64,000 nt of DNA from Ursus arctos (GCF_023065955.2 NW_026623008.1:23618001-23682000); one strand, 5' to 3'; positions 26,582 through 38,292 are shown, counted from the stretch's first letter. The notes: generated by a model not told the origin, from the letters alone. Translations and numbers: made by a program.

Positions 26582-26785
26582 GGGGCACCTGGGGGGCTCC
26601 GTCCGTTAAGCGTCTGCCGTCAGCTCAGGTCATGATACCAGGGTCCTGGGATCAAGTCCCGCATCTGGCTCCCTGCTCAGTGGGAAGCCTGCTTCTCCCT
26701 CTCCCTCTGCTTCTGCCCTCTCTCCTAACCCCACTTGTGCTCTCTCTCTCTCTCAAATAAATAATAAAATATAAAAAAAAAAAAA
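26582..26785 (+). mobile_element. CAN-SINE, older type
   Basis: GGGGCACCTGGGGGGCTCCG to an A-tail. A second SINE landed in its right duplication (AAATCCCCAAG / AAATCACCAAG). Confidence 0.85.
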
Positions 26786-26792
26786 TCACCAA

Positions 26793-26995
26793 GGGGCGCC
26801 TGGGTGGCACAACGGTTAAGCATCTGCCTTCGGCTCAGGGCGTGATCCCGGCGTTCTGGGATCGAGCCCCACATCAGGCTCCTCCGCCATGAGCCTGCTT
26901 CTTCTTCTCCCACTCCCCCTGCTTGTGTTCCCTCTCTCGCTGGCTGTCTCTATCTCTGTCGAATAAATAAATAAAATCTTCAAAAAAAAAAAAAA
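26793..26995 (+). mobile_element. CAN-SINE, young type
   Basis: GGGGCGCCTGGGTGGCACAA with GGCGTGATCCCGGCGTTCTG. TCACCAAG lies on both sides. Confidence 0.9.
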
Positions 26996-27626
26996 CTCAC
27001 CAAGTCCAGTCCCTGATCCCGTTGATGGATGAACTTCCTGAGGCCCAGAGAGGGCAAGCCCTCCCTCCCCACAGTCACTCAGCAAAACTGTGGCAGAGCC
27101 AGTCCCTGGGGGAAGGTGATGGCCTAGGCTAGGACTCTCCCACCCCATCCATGGGGCAGGGCGATGGTCAGCCTTGAGGCAGGGGACCCAGGAATCCTAC
27201 TGATTGCTGGGGCAGACCCCAGTGACAAGAATCTTCTGAGAGAGAGAGAGAGAGGGAGATTGAGAGAGAGAGAGGAATCACACAGAACATCCGGATGGAC
27301 ACGTGAGAAGTGACTTTAGCCTCAGTGACCAGCGGTGCTGGAGAGGCAGAGGTGTCTTCTGTTGGAAGCAGACGGATGTGTGAGGGCACGTTTATCATCT
27401 GGGTTGGGCCCTCCAGGGCGGAAGTATCTGACCAGAGGCTGGGAAGTTGAAGGACAGAGAATGGGAAGGGAAGGGCAGAGGAAGGGCTATTTTTAATCGA
27501 GACAGGGGTGCAGTTGGCCCTGGGCAAGGAACGTCTGCACTTCCATCTGGGAAGTTGCCATTCCTGCCCCTGCCAAGTGTCACAGGATGCCCCCTCCACT
27601 TGGTTCCTCTGGCTTCACCCCCCCCC

Positions 27627-27627
<1 letters not shown>

Positions 27628-27673
<46 letters not shown>
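27628..27673. repeat. (CA)n microsatellite
   Basis: About 22 uninterrupted CA units preceded by a C-run. Long perfect runs of this kind are usually length-polymorphic. Confidence 0.95.
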
Positions 27674-27675
<2 letters not shown>

Positions 27676-28299
27676 CATGTGTAGGACCAGCTGGTCTTGC
27701 TGATTGCTGCTTCAAACCCCAGGAAGGTGGAGGCCCAGGAAGGCATAGTCAGCTATCTGCCCACCTCCTCACATTCTTCTGAGTCTTCAGTTTATGGGGG
27801 GGCATCCCCGTGTGAGCCAGACTTTCCAGGTTTCCCTTACCCCACCCTCTGCCATTGGAGTTTTTCTTGACATGCAATTTCCACCTAGTCAGCATGTCCC
27901 AGCCTTTCTCTTGTCCCCAAGTCCAAGGCCTGCAGCCTTTTGTGGGGGTTGGAGAACACGCTGGCTCTCCCTGTGCTTCAGGGGGGCTCATCTGCACCCT
28001 AGACCTGCACCTCTCATCCAGCATGTCCTGACAGATGACTCAGGGTCCCTTGCCCTCATGGTTCAGGGACGGAGGGTCTCCTCAAAGGGTAAAGAGCCAA
28101 GTGATGGAGCAAGAGAATGAGGTGAGGTTCTCAGAGAACAGAAGACTTCCCTCAGGTGATTTCGGAGGCTCCCTGAAAGAGTCAACACAGTTCTGAGAAA
28201 GACAAAGGCCCATTTTGGAAAGCACTTACGACATGAGCCAAGGTCACTGTCCCTGGTTTCTGTTTCTTGAGTGCCATGAGGGCAGAACAAGACCAAACA

Positions 28300-28470
28300 C
28301 CAGAGAGTTAACGGGTATGGTGTAGTGCGGAGAACATGGGCTTCAGGGTCAGGCCAATCCAGGTACAATTCCGGTTCTGCCGTTTCCTTGAACAGTATTG
28401 ACTTCACCTCTCTAGACTCCAAACTCTGTAAAGCGGCCATGATAAATCTCTCCCTGGCAGAATGCGTGTG
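28300..28470 (+). repeat. MIR fragment
   Basis: Typical MIR order: AACATGGGCTTCAGGGTCAG, GGTTCTGCCGTTTCC, then TTCACCTCTCTAGACTCC and AAACTCTGTAAAG. Diverged and without flanking duplications. Confidence 0.5.
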
Positions 28471-28765
28471 GGGACTTGTGACGTGCCCTGGGTTGTACTG
28501 ACACACAGTAGTTGCTTCACAGAGGTGAGGCAGCCCTTCCTCCTGGAAACGGTGCACCAAAGGGAGGGCTGTTCACACCCAGAATTACACCTAGTCAGCA
28601 CCTTGGCTGGCCAGCGTACGGGCCTTGGCACCTCGGCCGGCCCGCGGCCCGCTCCTTCCCTCACACTTGTGGTGTGGCTTTGCAAATGAGCTTGTTTCCT
28701 GTATATGGTGGGTGTGAGAATTCTAGGCTGAGCCACAGGGTCTGCCTTAGAGGACAGTCCCACAC

Positions 28766-28797
28766 ACACGACTTCACACACACACACACACACACCC
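28766..28797. repeat. (CA)n microsatellite, short
   Basis: About 12 CA units, with further ACACAC clusters nearby at 28758-28768 and 28841-28857. Confidence 0.85.
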
Positions 28798-29429
28798 CGT
28801 CCCGAAAATGTCTGTGTGCAGCTCTGGGCAGAGGCAGGCTCCACACACACAACACACATCGGATGTTACAAATCGACACACACCCGCCCAGGCTGATGAC
28901 TTCAACGCCAAGCTCCGTTCAGTGAAAGCAATGCTGAGGGGAGCTGGGTGTGGGGGTAGGATGGGGGCAGGCAGGCCCAAGATGCCACCCGGGGATGTGG
29001 CCTCCAGTAACACGCTCCGGCATTGAAGGAGCTGGTGCTGCATTTCCAATGCTTGTGCTAGAGAAGGCCAGTTCCATGAGGCGTCTGGAAGGAGAACGGT
29101 TCTGGGGCCAAACCCACATGGCCTCAGCTACAGACTGGCCCATATTAACCTCCTGGTCATTGTCAGCTTGTTAGCACTCTGAAAACTCCCGCAGAGAAGG
29201 GGCCTGATCGATTCTGTCTAACTCAGCATTTCCCAAACGTCTTTGGTCACAGAAGCTTTGTTTCCCGGATGACCCCATTCATTCCATGCCTACCTTTCCT
29301 GAGACAAGGAGAGGAATGGAAGGGTGGGCTATGCAATGCATCCTCCTCAAACGATCCTGTCTCTTGGCAGAGTTTCTGCGTTGGGGGTGGTTCGTTGTTT
29401 TTGTTTTTCATCTACAAAATTAGCTCATG

Positions 29430-29990
29430 GCTGTCGTTAAAAATTCAAACAGTACAGAGGCATAAAAAGAAATATAAGAAACACAGCCGCCTCTGATCTC
29501 ACTTCTGGGATGTGTTCACTGCGAACAATTTGGTGTATGGATCCTTCCAGATGTTTCTATGGACGACTGCTACAGAGTGGAGCGGTTAGGAGCCCTGCCT
29601 CTGGAGGCAGATAAACCAAAGTTCAACTAGCCGCTCCCCTACTTATTTGTTTGTTATGAGGCCTCAGACAGATCCTTTCACTCTGTTGGTGCCTCAGTTT
29701 TTGCATGTGTAAAATGGGGATAATAATAGCCTTTACGTCATAGGATTGTTATGAGAATTGCATGAAAACATGCAAATAAAAGCTTAGCGCAGAACCTGGC
29801 TTAAAAGAATCCCCAAATATACACATTTAAATGCAAATAGGCGTCTATGCTACATTCTGTTCTGTAACTTGCTTGCCGTGTTTTTTCGTTTTTGGGGGTT
29901 TTTTTGCTTGCCATGTTATGTCCGGGATGTCTTTCCCTGTCAGTACATGGAGATCGACCTCATCTTTAGTGATTTTCGCTAAACGTCAAC
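29430..29990. repeat. Old interspersed repeat (L1-like) interrupted by a MIR
   Basis: AAATTCAAACAGTACAGAGG, TTTGGTGTATGGATCCTTCC and, after the interruption, TGTTCTGTAACTTGCTTGCC and GTCAGTACATGGAGATCGAC follow the order of an ancient L1-type repeat. A plus-strand MIR (about 29570-29775, GTGCCTCAGTTTTTGCATGT then AAAATGGGGATAATAATAG) splits it. Confidence 0.4.
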
Positions 29991-30965
29991 TTGGTAAATG
30001 GGTAGTGGCGGTGATTTTGCAATGCTACTTCCTGACAAATACTGCTGTTTGTGTTGCCAGTGGTGCTGTGGGTCACAGACATTACCAGGCACTGAGCTGA
30101 AGACAGGCCTATGGCGTCCTGTGACAAGGGAGTGACCTGCCAGAGAGGGCAGGGCCAAACGGACACAAACCTCTCTATCTGCCCACCTCTGTGTCCCCAG
30201 CACTAGATCAGAGCCTGGCTTTGAGAGGTACCCATTAAATTTTTGTCAGTAGGCTGGCCAGTTAGGAAAATGGTATGTGTTCTAACTTACCAACAGAGGT
30301 CTAAGCCCAAAGTTCTGTCTCACGTTGCAGCATGTCCCAAAATATGGCCTGTGCCCCTCTGCTGTGGAGTGATCTTAGGGGGTAATGAATGTGAATTTAC
30401 ATATGATATTATAGGTTTGTTTTAATGGATACTGATTCCTATCTATGGCTGGTGATACTGGTTTTCCATTTATGGTAGAGAGGTTTCCGTTTAGGGAAAT
30501 ATATTGAAGGTGAGAAAGTGGTCTGTGGAAGTGCCCCCAAATCACAAAGGAGAACGAAAATGGTAACGGCTAACGTTAGCATTTAGACTGGAAAATGCTT
30601 CAGGCTGATGCAATGAAATGCTCATGCTAGCCTCGAATAGCAATTAGAGCTGACCTTTCAACAACAGCGGGTTCGTGCTCTGACCGCATGTAGTCAAAAA
30701 TCCACATCTAACCTTTGACTGCCCAAAAACTTACCTACACTTGACCCTTGAACAATGTGAGGGTCCTAGCACTGACTACCAGCGCGGTCAAAAATCCACG
30801 TTTAACTTTCCCCAAAAAACGTTACTAATGGCATACTGTTGACCAGAGCCTTACTGATAACGTAAATAGTTGGGTAACACATATTTTGTATATGTCTTAT
30901 ACACTGTATTCTTAGAATACAGTGAGCTAGAGAAAAGAAAATGTTATTAAGAAAATCATAAGTAA

Positions 30966-31170
30966 GGGGCACCTTGGTGGTTCAGTCGGTTAAGCATCTG
31001 CCTTTTGGTCAGGTCACCATCCCAGGGTCCTGGGATCGAGTCCCGCGTCGGGCTCCTTGCTAGGTGGGGAGTCTGCTTTTCCCTCTCCCTCTGCTCTTCC
31101 CCCTGGCTTGTGCTTGCTCTCGCTCTCTCAAAATGAACAAACAAAAACTTTTTAAACATTAAAAAAAAAA
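30966..31170 (+). mobile_element. CAN-SINE inside the Tigger-like element (first)
   Basis: GGGGCACCTTGGTGGTTCAG to an A-tail. Flanks AATCATAAGTAAG / GATCGTAAGGAAG. Confidence 0.85.
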
Positions 31171-31185
31171 GATCGTAAGGAAGAC

Positions 31186-31301
31186 GGAGCACCTGGCTGG
31201 CTCCGTCGGTAGAGCGTGCACCTCTTGATCTCAGGGTTGTAGGTTCGAGCCCCAGGTTGGGTGTAGAAATTACTTAAAAAGAAAATCTTAAAAAAAAAAA
31301 A
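31186..31301 (+). mobile_element. Short older CAN-SINE inside the Tigger-like element (second)
   Basis: GAGCACCTGGCTGGCTCCGT, GATCTCAGGGTTGTAGGTTC, then TACTTAAAAAGAAAATCTTA. Confidence 0.85.
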
Positions 31302-31305
31302 GGGA

Positions 31306-31526
31306 GGGGGCCTGGGTGGCGCAGTCGTTAAGCGTCTGCCTTCGGCTCAGGGCGTGATCCTGGCGTTCTGGGATTGAGCCCCACATCAGGCTCCTCTGCT
31401 AGGAGCCTGCTTCTTCCTCTCCCACTCCCCTGCTTGTGTTTCCTCTCTCGCTGGCTGTCTCTGTCAAATAAATAAATAAAACTAAATAAATAAAAATAAT
31501 AATTAAAAAAAGAAAGAAAGAAAAAG
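31306..31526 (+). mobile_element. CAN-SINE, young type, inside the Tigger-like element (third)
   Basis: GGGGGCCTGGGTGGCGCAGT with the GGCGTGATCCTGGCGTTCTG variant, then an A-rich tail. The transposon resumes with AATCACGAGGAAG. Confidence 0.85.
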
Positions 31527-31639
31527 AAAATCACGAGGAAGAGAAAATACATTTCTAGTACTCTACTGTAAAATATTCACGTATAAGTGGAGCCATGCAG
31601 CGCAAACCCGTGTCGTTCAAGGGTCAACCGTGCTCTCAT

Positions 31640-31790
31640 TTATTTGGTTTTTGCCGTGTACTGAGCACATGATAAGCACTTTATGGGATCATCTGTATCT
31701 CACAGGTAAGGCTTACAGCAGCCCTACCTGCAGGTCCCACTATAATTCCCATTTTGCAGGAAAAAGGAATGGAGAGAGGTTTAGGACCTG
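31640..31790. repeat. MIR/L2-type fragment
   Basis: GTACTGAGCACATGATAAGC and TATAATTCCCATTTTGCAGG are the usual MIR/L2 tail phrases. Diverged. Confidence 0.4.
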
Positions 31791-32330
31791 CCCCGAGGCC
31801 CTCTGCCAGGGAGTGCCTGGGAGGCCTTGGGATTGACCTCGTGTCACTGGACGTGGATACGGTGGGCTGAGACTCCATGACCCGCAGACTCCCAGAAACT
31901 TGACTAAAGCAGCATGGCTTGCCGAGCTGGAAGTAAGGGCCCGTCCGGCCTGATAAAACCCTCCCGTCACAAGATGCACGAAGAGGTACACAGAGAGTGG
32001 ACTCGCTGGGAGGGATTACTAGGTACATACAAGTCACTAGTTGGAGGATCTCTACCAAAAATACCAGCTTTGGCATCATTGCTCCGTAGCCCCTGTCTCT
32101 GGCAATAATTTACTAACAATCAGTGTTAAGGTCAAGCCACTCTCATTTTTGTGAGAATAAATCCATCTTGTTTGCATTGAAGGGAAAGTTTACCTTTTTG
32201 TTCTCTATGGTTAAAAGAAAGGTGGGGGGGGGGGGTTATGCCAAAGGAACACGTGAAAAAGGAGGGAACTCAGGACACATCTCTCTTTTACCAATTAGAA
32301 ATTATTTACCATGTCCGCCAACCCTGATTC

Positions 32331-32522
32331 TTTTTTTTTTTTTTTTTTAAGATTTTATTTGTCAGAAAGAGAAAGAGAGCCCAAGCAGGGGGAGCAGCAG
32401 GCAGAGAGAGAAGCAGGCTTTCCGCTGAGCAAGGAGCCTGATTCGGGGCTCAATCCCGGGATCCTGGGATCATGACCTGAGCCGAAGGCAGTCGGTTAAC
32501 TGACTGAGCCAGCCAGGCGCCC
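32331..32522 (-). mobile_element. CAN-SINE
   Basis: TTAAGATTTTATTTGTCAG to CAGCCAGGCGCCC. CAACCCT(G/A)ATTC is duplicated on both sides. Confidence 0.9.
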
Positions 32523-33385
32523 CAACCCTAATTCTTGAGTACCACGATGAGGGATCTGTGTGGGCCGCCTCCACAGCCAAGGCTCTTCACTGAACATACA
32601 ACAACTTTGCTAACAACCAAATCTCGGCCAAAGTTAAAAGGCCAAGGAAATGTTTTAAATGATTCCCGACAGATTTTGCCACAAAGTGGCCCAGGTAGCA
32701 CCATGGTCTCTCACACGATAGCCTGCCTGCTCTTGACTAAGAAACCCTGGCAAGAAGCTAGCACACATTACGGACAGAATGTTCGATAAGTGAATAGCTT
32801 TACAGTTTAAGGGAGGGAAAGTGTTGCCTTTTTTTTTTTTTTTTTTTAAAGGGGACAAAACACATCCTAGGCCCAGCCACGCCAGATAATGTTTATGGAG
32901 TTGATAAGGGTGAATGAGTTGGCAAGAATCGGAGCTCATGGTGACATGAACCCTAAACAGGTCTGGGTTCAGACGATCCAGGCCAGGAGCTGCACGTAGT
33001 CTGGGATTTTTGATCAGTTCCATCAAGTGAGCAGGGCCGCTGCGTGTGTGAGGGGCACAAAGGCGAGGGGACTGAGGTCTAGCCCTCACTCCACTCTCCA
33101 AGTTTGAACCCCCAGGGATGGGTGGCTCTTTATAATTGGCACAATGTGCTCTGTGGACCCCGAGCAGCTTTGAATTTCACCGAGAACATTACAGACCCTG
33201 GTCAGAGGAGGTCAAGATCTATAAAATTCCTGCTATTGACCTTGAATTCTTAAGCTGGGAGGAGAGAATGTCCTGTTTCATTCACCCCAGAATCTGCTCT
33301 CGTTGCTGGTTCTGAGAACGCTGGGGATTCTCTGGATCTGTTTTTTCTTCTTCTTTTTCTTTCTTTCAGACAATGAAATATTTAT

Positions 33386-33419
33386 TTATTTATTTTGTTT
33401 ATTTTTTTAAAATAAGGTT

Positions 33420-33460
<41 letters not shown>

Positions 33461-33847
33461 AGATTTTACTTACTCATTTGACAGAGAGACAGCCAGCGAG
33501 AGAGGGAACACAGCAGGGGGAGTGGGAGAGGAAGAAGCAGACTCCCAGCGGAAGAGCCTGATGTGGGGCTCGATCCCAGGACCGTGGGATCACGCCCTGA
33601 GCTGAAGGCAGACGCTTAATGACTGAGCCACCCAGGCGCCCCTTTGTTTATTTTTTTAAAAAGATTTTATTTATCTATTTGAGAGAGGGAGAGAGAATGA
33701 GTAGGGAGGAAGGGCAGAGGGAAAGGAAGAAGGAGACTCCGCACTGAGTAGGGAGCCCACCTACAGGGCTTGGTCCCAGGACCCCAAGATCACGACCTGA
33801 CCTGACTGTGTCAGACGCTCAAGCTACTGAGACACCCAGGTGTCCCT
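33386..33847 (-). mobile_element. Outer CAN-SINE, split by a younger one
   Basis: Main part 33643-33847, tail 33386-33411. Its own flanks share GACAATGA(A/G)A(T/C)ATTTAT. Confidence 0.8.
33412..33642 (-). mobile_element. Inner CAN-SINE, young type, with (TTTA)n
   Basis: A (TTTA)n run then GACAGAGAGACAGCCAGCGA to CACCCAGGCGCCCC. TTTGTTTATTTTTTTAAAA is duplicated at 33394-33412 and 33643-33661. Confidence 0.85.
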
Positions 33848-34238
33848 GACAATGAGACATTTATATTAAGCTTTCATTTTGATTTTCTTTTTGCTGACCT
33901 CATTTATTAACCTGGTTAGATCGTGTGGGCTACCCAGTAATTTTTGTCAAACTAAGACGAGAAGGATGGGACCCACATTTTGCTTCAATAGATGTATCCA
34001 TATAGGACCTCACAATTACATAGAGACAGGCACAAACTGTCCATACCCCGTTCTGTTACACATCCGTCTGCACACACGGCCCCGGACAAACCCACGGGCA
34101 TGCACATGCAAGCACGGTGCTCACTGAGTCACATGCCTTCGTATACACAGACCTGCATCTGCCTGTCAGGTAAATGGACTCAGAAGCACGCATTCTAGGC
34201 GGAAGGAGAATTGTCTCAGAGAAAAAGCCTCCCCCTTT

Positions 34239-34408
34239 TCTTTAAAGATTTTATTTATTTATTTGACACAGAGAGAGACAGCGAGAGAGGGAACACAAGC
34301 AAGGGGAGTGGGAGAGGGAGAAGCAGGCTTCCCGCCGAGTGGGGAGCCCGATGCCGGGCTGACCTGAGCCTAAGGCAGACGCCCAACGGCTGAGCCACCC
34401 AGGGGCCC
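34239..34408 (-). mobile_element. CAN-SINE with an internal deletion
   Basis: Antisense copy; the usual GGGATC block is missing (GATGCCGGGCTGACCTGAGC). GAAAAAGCC lies on both sides. Confidence 0.85.
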
Positions 34409-34445
34409 TGAAAAAGCCCTTTGTTAACAGCGTAATGATCAAAAA

Positions 34446-34630
34446 TTTTTTAAAGATTTTATTTATTTATTTGAGAGAGCAAGAGCAAGAGAGATCACAG
34501 AGGCAGAGGGAGAAGCAGACTCCCTGCTGATCAAAGAGCCCGATTCGATCTGGGGCTCCATCCCAGGACCCTGAGATCATGACCCAATCCAAAGGCAGAC
34601 GCTTCACTGACTGAGCTACCCAGGTGCTCC
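34446..34630 (-). mobile_element. CAN-SINE
   Basis: TTTTTTAAAGATTTTATTTA to GCTACCCAGGTGCTCC. Flanks share GATCAAA. Confidence 0.85.
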
Positions 34631-35979
34631 ACGATCAAATTTTTGATGAAAAGTGGCTCCCCACCCTGCAGACCTGCCTCCCTGACCTGTTTCCTCCAAT
34701 ACCTCATAGGCTCCTCCACCCCCTTTGGACTTCCCAGGGAGTGAAGAATAGAGGGATATACCTTGATAAAAGATAGGGACTTGATCTGAGTTTCACCTCT
34801 GCCGACAGCCTTCATGTGCTCTTGGGAAAATCACGTAACCTCTCTGATCCCCCAGCTTCTTCATCTTTGAAGCAAGGTTGGTAGAGTACACTAGTGCTTC
34901 TAAACTCTTCCCTCCCAGACTCCTTGGCCCCTTCCCCTGTTGTACTGCCCAGCCTCCTGGGTCACAGATCTCATGATTTTGAAGTTTTTGCCTACTGAAC
35001 TACTTTGTTTAAGTCCCCACTTCCATGTTCTCCAATTCAAATTTTAATCAGAGACAATCAGTATGCATTGAAGAGACAATATAATTTGTCAAGCTAAGAA
35101 ACAAATTATAGTACAATTTCCCTTCAGGTTTTTTAAGCTACGGAAATAGCCTACAGGCCTCCTACATTATCCTGGGGCCTCCCAGGAGCATGGAGCTCCC
35201 AGTAGCTGGGAGCCACTCACCAAAATCATCTTTGGCATTGCCGGATCCTAGTGTCTCATGATCTCTGCCAGGCCCTCCACTCCACACCTCACACTTTGGA
35301 GAGGGCAGGATCTGCTCCCTACAGCTGGAGGGCTCCAGGAGCACAGAGCAAGGAAACACTAGGTGTCAGATTCCCAGAGGAGTTAGAGTTCCTTTTGGCT
35401 TAATTAAGACACAGCTTGAATTTTTCCTCATTCCTGGCCCCAGTCTTTAGGGACATCAGGTCCTCTCTGGTAGGCCCAGAGTTATTCCAGGACGTAGGTC
35501 TTGTCTGCATGTTGTCCTGGACCCTGGCCCGAGGCCTTGGGGCTCTTTCCCCCCTCCCCCTCCCCGCATGACCAGGTACCAGCTTCCAGCCCTGTGATCT
35601 GCAGCCTTGATTCTTCCTGGCCCTTCCACTGGCCTCTCTTCACTGCTGCGTCCAAACTCATTCCTTTACCTCCAACCCCAAGTTTTTTTTCGTCTCTCTC
35701 TTACTCCTTTCTGAAGCCTCTGAGAATGTCAGCCTGGAAGGGACCTTACAGATCTAAGTTCAACTCCATCTAATGTTGGCGTTCTCTCTATAGTACAACC
35801 AACCTGTGATCTTCCAAGGCCCGTTTGAGTGTCACGAACAACGGGATGCTCATAGTCTCACTCAATAGCTCAGCTCATCTTAGGCTGCTTCCAGATGGTT
35901 ATCAGTAGTTCTCTGGAGGCTTTTGCTGCTCGTTAGTTCCGAGCCATAACAAAATTAGGTGTCAGAAAAGACACTTGCA

Positions 35980-36412
35980 GGACGCCTGGGTGGCTCAGCC
36001 GGTTCAATGTCTGAATCTTGATTTTGGCTCAGGTCCTGATCTCAGGGTCCTGGGATGGGGCCCCACGTCGGGCTCTACCCTGAGCGTGGAGTCTGCTTGT
36101 CCCTCTCCCTCTGCTCCTTCCCCACTCATTCTCTCTCTCTCCCTCTCAAATAAGTACATAAATAAAATCTTTTTTTAAAAGGATTTACTTGAATTTAATT
36201 AATTAATTTGTCAGAGAGAGAGAGAGAGAGTGAGATAGCACAAGCAGAGGGAGCTGGAGTTAGAGGGAGAAGCAGGCTCTCCACTGAGCAAGGAGCCTGA
36301 TGTGGGGCTTGATCCCAGGACCCTGGGTTCATGATCTGAGCTGAAGGCAGATGCTTAACCAGCTGAGCCACCCAGGCATCCCATAAATAAAATCTTAAAA
36401 AAACAAAAAAAA
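35980..36412 (+). mobile_element. Outer CAN-SINE, split by an antisense SINE
   Basis: GGACGCCTGGGTGGCTCAGC to 36171, tail resuming at 36382. Flanks share AAAAG(A/C)C then TTGCAG. Confidence 0.85.
36172..36381 (-). mobile_element. Inner CAN-SINE
   Basis: Inserted into the A-rich tail of the outer SINE. CATAAATAAAATCTT is repeated exactly at 36157-36171 and 36382-36396. Confidence 0.9.
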
Positions 36413-37126
36413 AGCCGTTTGCAGTCACAGATTGGGGGTTGAGCAGGATTTCTCAAATGTCTCTCCCCCACACTCCAGGACTCCTAACAGTAGGGGGGAG
36501 AGTGAAGGTGTACCCTTTTCCTTGAAAGTCTCTTGATTTGGCTTAAAATTCCATGTACATTTTGCATTTTCCTCCGTAATAGATCTATGTTTGTTTAACT
36601 CTATGAATAAGGTCAGATAACACTCATGTTCTAGGAAGAGGCACACCCGTGACTTCTGGTACCCGTGAGGGGCTCTGAGTATCTCGGTTTAAGAAACATG
36701 AGTTTCTAGTAAGGAGGATTATTTACCAATCCCATTCTGCCACCCTCCACAGTAGGTGCTGGGAGGGCAGAATGAGCAGTGGTGGAAGCTTTAGAGCTTC
36801 CTAAGCTGTAAACTAAGCTAAGATTTGTGTAAGCTTGTGAGAAAGGGTTGACGATCCCCACCGGACAGGAAAGGGAAAGTGAAGCTTGGAAAGAACGATT
36901 TCAGCAAAGTCATACAGTAAGTGTCAGAACCGGGGTTTGAACTTAGGTCTCTCTGACTCTGAGGCCTGCCCTTGAGTCTTTTTTTCTTTTTCAATTGAGA
37001 TATAATTGACATGTGTCCTTCAGTCTTGCAAACCCAAAAATCTCTACTACTCCCCACTTCCACTTGGTCCCAGCATGGATCAGCATCTCCAGCTTTGTTC
37101 TGTCCCAAATAGGTTGCGTGATTCTA

Positions 37127-37327
37127 ATTTTTTTTTTTAAAGATTTTATTTATTTATTCGACAGAGATAGAGACAGCCAGCGAGAGAGGGAACACAAGCA
37201 GGGGGAGTGGGAGAGGAAGAAGCAGGCTCATAGTGGAGGAGCCTGATGTGGGGCTCGATCCCATAACGCCGGGATCATGCCCTGAGCCGAAGGCAGACGC
37301 TTAACCGCTGTGCCACCCAGGCGCCCC
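37127..37327 (-). mobile_element. CAN-SINE, young type
   Basis: TTTTAAAGATTTTATTTATT to GTGCCACCCAGGCGCCCC. CTAATTTTTT lies on both sides. Confidence 0.9.
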
Positions 37328-37329
37328 CT

Positions 37330-37546
37330 AATTTTTTAAAAGTATTTTTTCATTTATTTTTAGAAAGAGAGTGTGCTCAAGCCAGGGGAGGGGCAGAGGG
37401 AGAGAGACAGAATTCCAAGCAGACTCCCCGCTGAGTGCAGAGCCCAAGGATGTGGGGGCGGGGGGTTCGATCTCACAACCCTCAGACCATGACCTGAGCT
37501 GAAACCAAGAGTTGGACGCTCACCAACTGAGCCACCCAGGTGACCC
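37330..37546 (-). mobile_element. CAN-SINE, older type
   Basis: Diverged antisense copy ending GAGCCACCCAGGTGACCC. Confidence 0.8.
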
Positions 37547-37563
37547 GTGTGAGCTTAAATTTT

Positions 37564-37744
37564 TTCCTAAGATTTATTTATTTGAGGGCGTGGGAGGGGC
37601 AGAGGGAGAGCGAGAGAGAAACTCAAGCAGACTCTGCACTGAGTGGGGAGCCCAAAGTGGGGCTCAATCTCACAATCCCAAGATCAGACCTGAGCCAAAA
37701 CCAAGAGTTGGACGCTCAACCGATTGTATCACCCAGGTGCCCCC
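37564..37744 (-). mobile_element. CAN-SINE, older type
   Basis: Antisense copy ending CACCCAGGTGCCCC. GTGTGAG(C/T)TTAA is duplicated on both sides. Confidence 0.85.
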
Positions 37745-38236
37745 GTGTGAGTTTAATTTTAAGCAGGTCTCTCTGGACCTCTGTTTGCTCATCTAAAATC
37801 AGAAGTTAGACTTGGTGATTTCTAAGACTCTTGCGGATGAGCGAATCTGTACACTAACCCTCCACGTACCAACATTTATTAACGACAAATAGTTCTGGGT
37901 GCTGGGGCATTCGGGCAAGTAGAGCACAGCTTCTGTTCTGAATGAACCTCCCATCTCATCAAAGGGGTGGGAAAGGCAGTGGGACTGACACATAAATCAG
38001 TCTAGTCCTGGCACTCAGTGCTAAGCTGACGACTGTGTCTGAGTAGAGTGTTGTAGGAGCAGAGAATTGGGAGGGCTTCACAGAGTAGGTGATATTTGAG
38101 CTGAGCCTTAAAGGTTGAGTTAGTTCAGTAGGCAGACAAGAAAGCATTCAAGGTAAGGGAACCACATATGCAAAGGCATGGAGTAAAAAAATAGTATGGG
38201 GTGTTTGGGAAAGGCAGGGGTAGCTCAGAATGAAGG

Positions 38237-38251
38237 TTGTGTGATGTGTGT

Positions 38252-38292
<41 letters not shown>

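Larger units (their letters stand above)
30650..31628. mobile_element. Tigger-like (pogo/TcMar) DNA transposon, carrying three SINEs
   Basis: The left end starts TTGACCCTTGAACAATGTGA at 30741 and the right end is GTCGTTCAAGGGTCAA, ending at 31628, so terminal inverted repeats are visible. Internal sequence (ACACATATTTTGTATATGTC, AGAATACAGTGAGCTAGAGA) fits Tigger-type elements. A second, partial left end (CTGACCTTTCAACAACAGCG) lies just before it at 30650-30740. Three plus-strand CAN-SINEs (30966-31526) split the body. No transposase frame remains. Confidence 0.6.

Noticed and set aside
27447..27782. Frame containing a (TH)n run
   Set aside because: It is a translated (CA)n microsatellite.
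28404..28879. Overlapping minus-strand frames with CVCVCV runs
   Set aside because: They translate CA repeats in LCK intron 1; no splice or domain support.
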